This document shows positions 1 through 4,605 of a stretch of DNA of 6,643 nt, one piece after another. The stretch comes from Desulfonatronospira sp. GTDB taxonomy: Bacteria > Desulfobacterota > Desulfovibrionia > Desulfovibrionales > Desulfonatronovibrionaceae. The DNA lies in the NCBI GenBank assembly GCA_003563255.1, contig PWSL01000477.1, forward strand, positions 1 through 6,643, in the 5' to 3' direction. The translations under genes and the position numbers were made by a program. How positions within the stretch are numbered: the stretch's first letter is position 1; the number at the start of each line of letters is the position of its first letter. The notes under the pieces were generated by a model that had not been told where the DNA came from, did not search any database, and saw nothing but the letters and a program-made list of their open reading frames with translations.

Positions 1-204
1 AGGACACAAAGGAAGAAAGCACAAAGGGTTTTGGTTTTTCATTTGCCGGGAAGACGGCAAATGAAAAGGCAGCCTTTTTGAAAACCGTTACCCGGTTTTA
101 AAAAAATACCCTCCTTACTGTTTTAAACTTAGCCTGCCCGGTTAAACCGGGGTCCCCTATGGGGTGTTTAACACGGGTGGCCTTCGTGTCTTTGTGGTTC
201 AATA
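1..204. repeat. Hairpin-rich non-coding tract edged by CACAAAG-type repeats
   Basis: I see no gene here. The tract is a chain of inverted repeats. TTTTCATTTGCCG (36-48) pairs perfectly with 55-67 around a 6-nt loop. AAAAGGC (64-70) mirrors 72-78. AAAACCG (81-87) pairs with 93-99. CCCGGTT (137-143) mirrors 145-151. An alternative longer arm, 137-147, pairs with 166-177 with one bulged base. The left edge holds GGACACAAAGGAAGAAAGC-like sequence. The right edge holds CCTTCGTGTCTTTGTGGT (181-198), roughly its reverse complement, so the tract could be a small non-autonomous element with poor terminal inverted repeats. It could equally be a structured RNA or an untranslated region of a gene outside the window. 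The hairpins are seen directly; the element interpretation is inference. Confidence 0.4.
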
Positions 205-222
205 ATCTTCTTCTTTGGGTTG

Positions 223-230
223 CGGGCAGG
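223..230 (+). repeat. Left target-site duplication of element copy A
   Basis: CGGGCAGG lies immediately outside the left terminal repeat and recurs exactly at 391-398, immediately outside the right terminal repeat. The match stops at exactly 8 bases on both sides, as expected for a staggered-cut insertion and not for chance or internal repetition. Confidence 0.75.
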
Positions 231-390
231 GTATGTGTTTAGAGCTTTTAAGAAAGCAAGTGACAGGCACTCCGGGACCCACTTGAGCAATCATTTTGTG
301 CTTAAAATATCTCATTTTTTGGGACAATCACGCCTCAGGCGTGACGGAAGAGCCAGTCCCCATGCCACATACAAAGCGCTAAACAGATAC
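231..390 (+). mobile_element. 160-bp MITE-like element, copy A, with TIRs and 8-bp target duplication
   Basis: This is a short non-coding element. Its left end GTATGTGTTTAGAGCTTTT (231-249) matches the reverse complement of its right end (372-390) at 16 of 19 positions. It is flanked by a perfect 8-bp direct repeat CGGGCAGG (223-230 and 391-398), the signature of a transposition target duplication. Inside are a second pair of inverted boxes, GACAGGCAC near 262 and AGAGCCAGTCCCC near 350-362, and a perfect palindrome TCACGCCT-C-AGGCGTGA (328-344). An inverted copy of identical length lies at 3010-3169, about 96% identical by eye over the central 100 bases. No transposase is encoded, so it would need a helper elsewhere. 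The inner boxes resemble REP-type extragenic repeats, while the TIR/TSD structure indicates DDE-type transposition. An IS66-like helper is one guess, from the GTA ends and 8-bp duplication. Confidence 0.82.
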
Positions 391-398
391 CGGGCAGG
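391..398 (+). repeat. Right target-site duplication of element copy A
   Basis: CGGGCAGG is the exact partner of 223-230. It sits between the right terminal repeat of copy A and the 3' end of cheX, so the insertion landed about 37-45 bases past the cheX stop codon without damaging the gene. Confidence 0.75.
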
Positions 399-435
399 AA
401 AGAGACTGCTGAAAGGCAGCCCTTTTTACTTGGGC

Positions 436-912
436 TCAGCTGATGCATATCTCCACGGTCAGGGGGCCGCCGTCGGTGTCAAAGGGGATGGCCAGGATGG
501 CCGAGGACGAGACATGCCTTATAGAATGGTCTTTGCCTGTGACCACGGTGGGTATTGCACCTTCAAACTGCATCCCGATCTCGGCCAGGCCTTTCCTGGC
601 CTGGCCGGAAATCATATTGGTCAACTCCCCCACGGCATCGGTGACCTCGTTGGTCACTTCCTTATAGTTCTCACCGAGCATATTGTTGATAATGCCCAGA
701 ACTGATGCCTGAGAAAAGCTGACTGACATGGTTCCCTTGTTTTTACCGTTGGGACTTGAAAAACCTATGACTCCGGAAATATCACCTTTGGCTGTATTGT
801 CTTTTTTGACGTAAGCCTTTCCCGGCCTGGCGTCCACCATGGCCATTGTGCCAAGAACATTAATAACTGAGACCACAAATGTCTTGATTACTTTCTGAAC
901 CTTCTGATCCAT
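436..912 (-). CDS. cheX: Chemotaxis protein CheX (CheC/CheX/FliY-type CheY-P phosphatase)
   Basis: This encodes a 158-residue cytoplasmic protein of the CheX family, which removes phosphate from phospho-CheY and so ends the chemotaxis signal. The key motif is visible in VTDAVGELTNMISGQARKGL (residues about 90-109). Glu96 and Asn99 form the ExxN pair that, in this family, holds CheY-P and positions the attacking water. The N-terminal helix, the GVIGFSS strand (about 47-53) and the glycine-rich C-terminal strand region GGPLTVEICIS fit the CheX fold, and the length is typical. I chose the ATG at 912 because AAGG lies 10 bases upstream and the protein then begins MDQKVQKV. An in-frame ATG at 966 would add 18 residues that begin inside a repeat element. 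The gene stands alone, with no che operon around it. Its 5' leader abuts the rearranged repeat at 943-1199 and its 3' end faces element copy A. I found no convincing promoter. Confidence 0.9.
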   Translation of the reverse strand: MDQKVQKVIKTFVVSVINVLGTMAMVDARPGKAYVKKDNTAKGDISGVIGFSSPNGKNKGTMSVSFSQASVLGIINNMLGENYKEVTNEVTDAVGELTNMISGQARKGLAEIGMQFEGAIPTVVTGKDHSIRHVSSSAILAIPFDTDGGPLTVEICIS

Positions 913-942
913 AATTATTTTACCTTGGTTATATTTTTTTTG

Positions 943-1199
943 AATAGGAAAGCAGGGGACAGGCAACCCCCCGCACTTATTTTTCTGAAGGATGATTGAC
1001 AGGTTTTAAAAATAAGTGCGGGGAGAGCCAGTCACTCTCCGTGCTGTATGACTCTTTTTCTCCTAGCTGTATGCTTTCCCCTCCCGCCTGAAAGGACTAC
1101 GGGCTGAAAGCGGAGCAGGAAGCAGATTAGCAGGCACAGGCCTTACGAGCCGGAGGCGGGGCTGGAGGCCATGCGACATGCAAAGCTCAAAACAGATAC
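943..1199 (+). repeat. Rearranged third member of the MITE-like family, with a different interior
   Basis: The left part, AGGAAAGCAGGGGACAGGCA (946-965), is essentially the same as the equivalent part of copy B. AGAGCCAGTC (1024-1033) is the matching inner right box. The right end, 1169-1199, matches copy A 361-391 at about 26 of 31 positions, including the terminal AACAGATACC. The 19-bp left terminal repeat is missing and replaced by the cheX leader. The palindromic core of A and B is replaced by a different hairpin (969-1023). About 135 bases of unrelated sequence (1034-1168) separate the inner box from the right end. No target duplication is recognisable. It therefore looks like an older, recombined or composite copy. 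It has no coding capacity that I can support. Confidence 0.55.
969..1023. repeat. 16-bp perfect inverted repeat inside the third element
   Basis: CCCCGCACTTATTTTT (969-984) is the exact reverse complement of 1008-1023, with a 23-base loop. It is framed by GGGGACAGGCA on the left and AGAGCCAGTC on the right, the same boxes that frame a different palindrome in copies A and B. It lies upstream of cheX and could form a hairpin in RNA from either strand. The run of T is inside the stem and not after it, so I do not call it a terminator. Confidence 0.7.
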
Positions 1200-1509
1200 C
1201 TCTCAACTTGAGAGTTCAAAGTTCCTGGTTCTTCGTTCTTGGTTGTAAGGAATAAAGTCAATAAATTTGAATAGATACCTGGTCTGGACCAAAAAATATT
1301 TTGATCTGCCAAAAAAGCCAATAAAAACAAAAGATTACAAAAAACTTTTGACTGTCCAGCTCTCAAGTTATTTTGATAAATGGCAAAAGTATGGAAAACA
1401 TGTGTATGGGAACAATAAACAGGCATGAATACCCCTGAATCCTCGATTCACAGACTTAAACAGATGCGGCGAAAATGTCAATTCTTAAACCGACTCCTAT
1501 TTTCCAGTC
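1200..1509. other. AT-rich intergenic stretch without a credible gene
   Basis: I see no gene in this stretch. Small features present are a perfect 15-base palindrome CTCTCAA-C-TTGAGAG (1201-1215), an imperfect GGTTCTTCGTTCTTGGTT direct repeat (about 1227-1244), and a compact hairpin TGAATC-CTC-GATTCA (1436-1450). Two degenerate copies of the element end motif are also present: AATAGATAC (1273-1281) and AACAGATGC (1458-1466). A minus-strand open frame of 79 codons (1187-1426) has no recognisable domain, and its 3' end runs through the repeat, so I left it out. The stretch may be a graveyard of small repeats. Confidence 0.5.
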
Positions 1510-1538
1510 TTGACCTTGATAAGGCATTTAACTACTAT
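1510..1538 (+). promoter_or_regulatory. Probable sigma70-type promoter of the hit-lapA unit
   Basis: The -35 TTGACC (1510-1515) and -10 TACTAT (1533-1538) are separated by the optimal 17 bases, and the surrounding sequence is AT-rich. Transcription would start near 1545, leaving a leader of about 140 bases before the HIT gene. In that leader TTATGCAC (1573-1580) can pair perfectly with GTGCATAA (1625-1632). No known riboswitch is recognised there. Confidence 0.5.
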
Positions 1539-1685
1539 CTACATGTGCTCTTTACAAGGGGGCAATCTTATTTTATGCACTCTTCAATCTCCAGGGGCTG
1601 AGTCTGCGTTTCCATACGCTTGGCGTGCATAATCAGGTATTGTTAGCGCTATTGCAAAGCTTTAAGGGTTTTCGGAGTACAAAAC

Positions 1686-2171
1686 ATGAAAAACCTGTGG
1701 GCTCCGTGGCGACTAGAGTATATTCTGGGACCCAAAGCAGATCAATGCCTGTTCTGCCTGCCTGCAAACGTTGACCAGGACAGGAAGAGACTGGTGTTGA
1801 CAAGGGGAGAACACTGCTTTGTCTTAATGAACAGGTTTCCCTACAGCAACGGACACCTGATGACAGCACCCTACAGGCATGTAAGGTGTCTTATAGAGCT
1901 TGACAGCAATGAAGCAAGTGAGATGATGGGGCTGATCCAGTTATGCACCAGCATTCTCAAAAAGGCATTCAACCCCGACGGTATCAATATTGGTTTGAAT
2001 ATCGGCGAAGCTGCAGGCGCCGGAATTGAGGAGCACCTGCATTTTCACCTGGTACCCCGCTGGGTGGGGGACTTTTCTTTTATGGCGGTAATGAGCGAAA
2101 CCTCGGTTATTCCGGAGCACCTGCTTACAGCGTATGACCGACTGAAAGCACATTTTAAAACCTATACCTGA
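1686..2171 (+). CDS. HIT-family protein, Ap4A phosphorylase/hydrolase-like
   Basis: This encodes a 161-residue histidine-triad protein. The family acts on nucleotide phosphoanhydrides or phosphoramidates such as diadenosine tetraphosphate (Ap4A), in the cytoplasm. The triad reads H-L-H-F-H-L-V at residues 117-123 (HxHxHxx), with His119 in the catalytic nucleophile position. Cys21 and Cys24 (CLFC) together with His65 and the first triad histidine form the zinc-site pattern seen in the longer Ap4A-phosphorylase-like branch. The opening MKNLWAPWRLEYI and the block NIGLNIGEAAGAGIEEH (about 101-117) are typical of that branch. The length is normal and the gene is intact. The start at 1686 has GGAG (1674-1677) 8 bases upstream. 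lapA follows after 14 bases, so the two are probably one transcript. The true substrate cannot be read from the sequence. Confidence 0.92.
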   Translation: MKNLWAPWRLEYILGPKADQCLFCLPANVDQDRKRLVLTRGEHCFVLMNRFPYSNGHLMTAPYRHVRCLIELDSNEASEMMGLIQLCTSILKKAFNPDGINIGLNIGEAAGAGIEEHLHFHLVPRWVGDFSFMAVMSETSVIPEHLLTAYDRLKAHFKTYT

Positions 2172-2185
2172 GAAAGGAGAAAGCC

Positions 2186-2545
2186 ATGCGTTATGTTAGG
2201 GTGGCCCTGCTGATTCTTTTGTTTTTCTTTGCGATGCTCTTTTTTGTGCAAAACCATGAACTTCTGTCCAAGACTGTCAAGCTGCACCTGGAGATTTTCG
2301 GTAACGAGTACACAAGTACCGACATCCCTTACTACCTGATTGTCCTGGTGGGATTTCTTCTCGGCGGGTTTATCTCTTTGATCTACCTGCTGGCTGAAAA
2401 AGTCAGGATGAATTCTGAAGTCAGGAAGTGCAAGTCCAAGATTGCCGATCTTGAAAAAGAGATCACCTCTTTGCGCAATATGCCCCTGGAGGATGAAAGC
2501 CTGGGTACGCAGTCCACTGCACAGGAAGGTCAGGAGAGCCGTTAG
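2186..2545 (+). CDS. lapA: LapA-domain inner-membrane protein (lipopolysaccharide assembly protein A family)
   Basis: This encodes a 119-residue protein with the standard LapA (YciS/DUF1049) layout. The first membrane helix is at about residues 5-22 (VALLILLFFFAMLFFVQN). A short periplasmic stretch follows, then a second helix at about 48-70 (YYLIVLVGFLLGGFISLIYLL) containing the family's GFLLGG turn. A charged, heptad-like cytoplasmic tail at about 71-98 is probably a coiled coil, and it ends in a polar tail. In E. coli, LapA sits with LapB in the inner membrane at the site of LPS assembly. A strong Shine-Dalgarno AAGGAG (2174-2179) lies 6 bases before the ATG. The gene is 14 bases downstream of the HIT gene. 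Its expected partner lapB is on the same strand but 921 bases away, across a terminator and a repeat, which is unusual. The assignment is by topology and gene context. Confidence 0.85.
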   Translation: MRYVRVALLILLFFFAMLFFVQNHELLSKTVKLHLEIFGNEYTSTDIPYYLIVLVGFLLGGFISLIYLLAEKVRMNSEVRKCKSKIADLEKEITSLRNMPLEDESLGTQSTAQEGQESR

Positions 2546-2653
2546 ACGGATATCCCCGGCGATATTCTACCGGGCTTGGTCTCATTTGCTGTGGCGGAGA
2601 TCATGTCCGCCCTGCATAAATGGCTGCAAGGGGGAAGTTTTTTCACCTGCAGC

Positions 2654-2681
2654 TTAAGACCAGGCAGCGGCATGCTATAAT
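2654..2681 (+). promoter_or_regulatory. Possible sigma70-type promoter within the lapA-lapB spacer
   Basis: A consensus -10 TATAAT (2676-2681) is preceded at 16 bases by TTAAGA (2654-2659), which shares four of six bases with TTGACA. No gene with a convincing start follows. The transcript would instead begin near 2688, just before a perfect hairpin, and could run to the strong terminator at 2951-2993. Confidence 0.35.
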
Positions 2682-2691
2682 CCGATCCGGA

Positions 2692-2717
2692 ACCGGGACA
2701 GGTAAGCCTGTCCCGGT
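2692..2717. repeat. Perfect 11-bp inverted repeat with 4-base loop
   Basis: ACCGGGACAGG (2692-2702) pairs fully with CCTGTCCCGGT (2707-2717) around TAAG. It is GC-rich but followed only by GTTTCA, so it would be a weak terminator for lapA at best. It may be a 5'-stabilising hairpin of the candidate RNA. Its GGGACAGG core resembles the GGGGACAGGC box of the repeats at 231-390, 943-1199 and 3010-3169. Confidence 0.65.
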
Positions 2718-2950
2718 GTTTCAAATGTGTATCCCGGCGTTTTCATATTATTACAGCGATACCTTTATTGGTAACCATTCATTGGGTTCTCGATGGTGGT
2801 TTCTGACCGGTATCCGGTGTCCCCCAGAATGTTTCCCCTTGATTTTGTTCGCAACAGTTTAAAATGTTTCGCTGTAGTGATAATGAAAGCAGAGGGTCAT
2901 TGCCCTGTCATGCCTGAAAAAGCTAGAGAGGCGCTTAATTTTTTGTCTGG

Positions 2951-2993
2951 TGTTGCCGGCTGGAAATGTCATCCAGCCGGCAACAATTTTTTT
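2951..2993 (+). terminator. Strong Rho-independent terminator
   Basis: TGTTGCCGGCTGGA (2951-2964) pairs perfectly with 2972-2985 (14 bp) around a 7-base loop. One A and then seven T (2987-2993) follow. The T run is on the plus-strand 3' side only, so it ends plus-strand transcription coming from hit-lapA or from a start within the spacer. It would largely insulate lapB from the upstream genes. Confidence 0.88.
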
Positions 2994-3009
2994 ACAACAA
3001 TTTGTGATG

Positions 3010-3169
3010 GTTTCCGTTCAGCGCTTTGTATGTTGCGCGGGGACTGGCTCTTCCGTCACGCCTGAGGCGTGATTGTCCCAAAAAATAAGACATTTTAAGC
3101 ACGAAATGATGCTCAAGTGGGTCCCGGAGTGCCTGTCCCCTGCTTTCCTTAAAATCGCTGAACAGATAC
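3010..3169 (-). mobile_element. 160-bp MITE-like element, copy B, inverted relative to copy A
   Basis: This has exactly the same length as copy A and opposite orientation. The ends GTTTCCGTTCAGCGCTTTG (3010-3028) and the reverse complement of 3151-3169 agree at 15 of 19 positions. The flanks TTGTGATG (3002-3009) and TTTTAATG (3170-3177) agree at 6 of 8 positions, consistent with a decayed 8-bp target duplication. The core palindrome TCACGCCT-G-AGGCGTGA lies at 3056-3072, and the inner boxes GGGGACTGGCTCT and GTGCCTGTCCCC frame it. The element inserted 16 bases past the terminator at 2951-2993, in the gap between lapA and lapB. It encodes no transposase; open frames through it are spurious. 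Confidence 0.82.
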
Positions 3170-3349
3170 TTTTAATGCAACTGCAAATAGTCAGACAGGA
3201 AACGGGAAGGGGAAGTGCTGAATATGGATTACTCAACTCATCTTCTACTGACCACCCACCGGTGTACAGGCCACTAAGGTTTCCAGCTCAGAAAACTATC
3301 CATCTCGGAGAGGCCGGAGGCTGACCACTGACTACTGCCACGCGTCCTG

Positions 3350-3383
3350 CCACGCCCTTCGCGTGGTTTGCGTGGTTTGCGTG
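3350..3383 (+). repeat. CCACGC/GCGTGG hairpin overlapping a GCGTGGTTT tandem repeat
   Basis: CCACGC (3350-3355) pairs with GCGTGG (3361-3366) around CCTTC. GCGTGGTTT is repeated at 3361-3369 and 3370-3378, with a third partial unit GCGTG at 3379-3383. The CCTTCGCGTGG wording resembles CCTTCGTGTCTTTGTGG at 181-198 and may belong to the same family of short extragenic repeats. The remainder of 3178-3349 shows only a small CTGACCAC direct repeat (3248 and 3321) and no gene. Confidence 0.55.
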
Positions 3384-3396
3384 ATAAAATGGACTT

Positions 3397-3425
3397 TTGG
3401 CAGTCGCCTGATTGCTGCCTGTTAT
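3397..3425 (+). promoter_or_regulatory. Probable sigma70-type promoter for lapB-mutS
   Basis: TTGGCA (3397-3402) and TGTTAT (3420-3425) are separated by 17 bases. Transcription would begin near 3432, 35 bases before the chosen lapB start. This supports the ATG at 3467 over in-frame ATGs at 3368 and 3389, and it fits the need for a new promoter downstream of the terminator at 2951-2993. Confidence 0.42.
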
Positions 3426-3466
3426 TTATCCTGTCCGGGCTAAAGGCTGGGATATCGGGGTGTTGG

Positions 3467-4585
3467 ATGTTACAGTGGCTGCAAAGAGTGAAGCGCAAAA
3501 TTAAAGAGCAGCATTCATCAATCATTTATCCTCATGAAGGCTCTCCGCCGCCTTCCCAGGACACATTTGCAGCCATTGGAGAACTGAGCCGGGTAGTCCG
3601 CAACAACCCCGATGCTGTAGAGATTTACCTGGCCCTGGGCAACCTGTATCGTTCCCAGGGGGAACTGGAGCGAGCCATTCAGCTTCGGACCAACCTGATT
3701 GCACGTCCTCACCTGGAGCCTCAATTCAAGGCCAGGGCCTGGTTTGAACTGGGCCTGGACTACAAAAGGGCCGGCATTCTTGACCGAGCCCAGGCAGCCC
3801 TGGAGCAGGCCCATGCGATTACCGGGGACGACCCGGCCCTGATCAAGGAAATGGCCAGACTTGCTGCTGATTCAAATAATTTTCAAATTGCCTCTGATTA
3901 TTACGAACTGCTCGGGCAGCCCCTGCCTCAGGCACATTACCTGGTCAGGGCCTCCACACAGGATGAGGAAAAGTCCAGGGATTCAAAAGCCGGTTATAAA
4001 CTCCTGGAAAAGGCTTTGAAGGTGTACCCTGGTTCAGTGGAGGCCTGGCTGGAAATAGTCTCCAGGGATTATCAGCAGGAGAACTGGACCAACCTGCGCT
4101 TTGACCTCAAAAGTGCCCTGAAAAATGTACATGTAGACCTTCGATTTGCCCTGCTGGAAGGGCTTTTTCAGTTTGTTTCCACTGGGCCTTTATCCCGGGA
4201 TAATGAAGCCGGCCCTTCAGAGTGCTCCAGTATTGTTGTAAATATCGTAGCGGAACTGGAGCCGGATATGTTGCTTTGCTATTATTGCGCAATTTTTCTA
4301 AAACAGTGTGGTAAACTTGACGAATGCCTGGAATGGCTTGAGAAAACCCTGGTCCTGGGGCAGGACTTCTGGCCGGCCAGACTGGAGATGTTGGAACTCA
4401 GCCTGGACGACCAGGTTATGACCCAGAGCTTCAGGACGCAGCTTATGTTTTTCCTGCGCCGGGCCAGGCATGTGAAGCGTTTTGTATGCCAGAGGTGCGG
4501 TCTCAAGAGGGAGCAGCTGTTTTTCAACTGTCCCAGGTGCTACAGCTGGCATTCCATTTCCTTCAGAACGCAGCTTGGTGAATGA
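3467..4585 (+). CDS. lapB: LapB-like TPR protein with C-terminal rubredoxin-type metal site
   Basis: This 372-residue protein has helical TPR-type repeats followed by a metal knuckle. In E. coli, LapB (YciM) couples LPS assembly to FtsH-driven degradation of LpxC. Repeat-like pairs are visible at about residues 33-81 (VEIYLALGNLYRSQGELERA, close to E. coli LapB), 86-121, 123-151, 174-218 and 263-297. The tail C341-QR-C344-G...C355-PR-C358-YSWHSI matches the LapB rubredoxin-like domain. ATG 3467 is preceded by GGGGTG at a suitable distance and by a promoter starting at 3397. From this start there is no N-terminal membrane helix, whereas E. coli LapB has one. In-frame ATGs at 3389 or 3368 would add a mostly hydrophobic stretch containing one lysine, without a Shine-Dalgarno. 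mutS follows 20 bases later. Family assignment is firm; exact start and function in this organism are less so. Confidence 0.82.
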   Translation: MLQWLQRVKRKIKEQHSSIIYPHEGSPPPSQDTFAAIGELSRVVRNNPDAVEIYLALGNLYRSQGELERAIQLRTNLIARPHLEPQFKARAWFELGLDYKRAGILDRAQAALEQAHAITGDDPALIKEMARLAADSNNFQIASDYYELLGQPLPQAHYLVRASTQDEEKSRDSKAGYKLLEKALKVYPGSVEAWLEIVSRDYQQENWTNLRFDLKSALKNVHVDLRFALLEGLFQFVSTGPLSRDNEAGPSECSSIVVNIVAELEPDMLLCYYCAIFLKQCGKLDECLEWLEKTLVLGQDFWPARLEMLELSLDDQVMTQSFRTQLMFFLRRARHVKRFVCQRCGLKREQLFFNCPRCYSWHSISFRTQLGE

Positions 4586-4605
4586 AACAAAGGCAATAAT
4601 ACCAG

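Larger units (their letters stand above)
2688..2993 (+). ncRNA. Candidate small RNA of about 305 nt between lapA and lapB
   Basis: The case rests on arrangement: a TATAAT promoter just upstream, a perfect 11-bp hairpin at the 5' end, about 230 bases without a believable reading frame, and a textbook intrinsic terminator at the end. TACAGCGA (2752-2759) is exactly complementary to TCGCTGTA (2869-2876) and might close a central domain, although an 8-base match in a stretch this long is not rare by chance. I compared it by eye with tmRNA, RNase P RNA, SRP RNA and 6S RNA and recognised none of their conserved blocks. The simpler alternative is that the terminator ends read-through from lapA and the rest is plain spacer. 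Confidence 0.25.

Noticed and set aside
401..430. Possible terminator CTGC-TGAAAG-GCAG followed by CCCTTTTT
   Set aside because: The stem is only 4 bp and its T run serves the plus strand, whereas cheX is read on the minus strand. There is no plus-strand gene for it to end.
220..705. 161-codon plus-strand reading frame over copy A and the cheX complement
   Set aside because: It starts just before the non-coding element, runs through it, and continues antisense to the well-supported cheX. It has no ribosome-binding site or domain. The RHSGTHLS-type peptide is merely the translated repeat and reappears from copy B.
913..960. TATAAC box just upstream of cheX as its -10
   Set aside because: It would place the transcript start within the ribosome-binding site, and no -35 box lies at 16-18 bases.
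1187..1426. 79-codon minus-strand frame in the AT-rich gap
   Set aside because: No recognisable domain or convincing Shine-Dalgarno, and its end lies in the repeat terminus. It is best explained by chance.
2793..3065. 90-codon plus-strand frame, including a stretch starting MPEKAREALNFL
   Set aside because: It reads straight through the strong terminator at 2951-2993 and into copy B, so a translated product of this form is not credible. The internal ATG at 2910 has the same problem.
223..3177. Copies A and B as ends of one 3-kb composite transposon
   Set aside because: Each copy has its own distinct 8-bp flanking repeat (CGGGCAGG versus TTGTGATG/TTTTAATG), so they inserted separately. The genes between are housekeeping types, and no transposase is present.
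3018..3236. 72-codon minus-strand frame over copy B
   Set aside because: It is the same translated-repeat artefact as in copy A, with no independent support.
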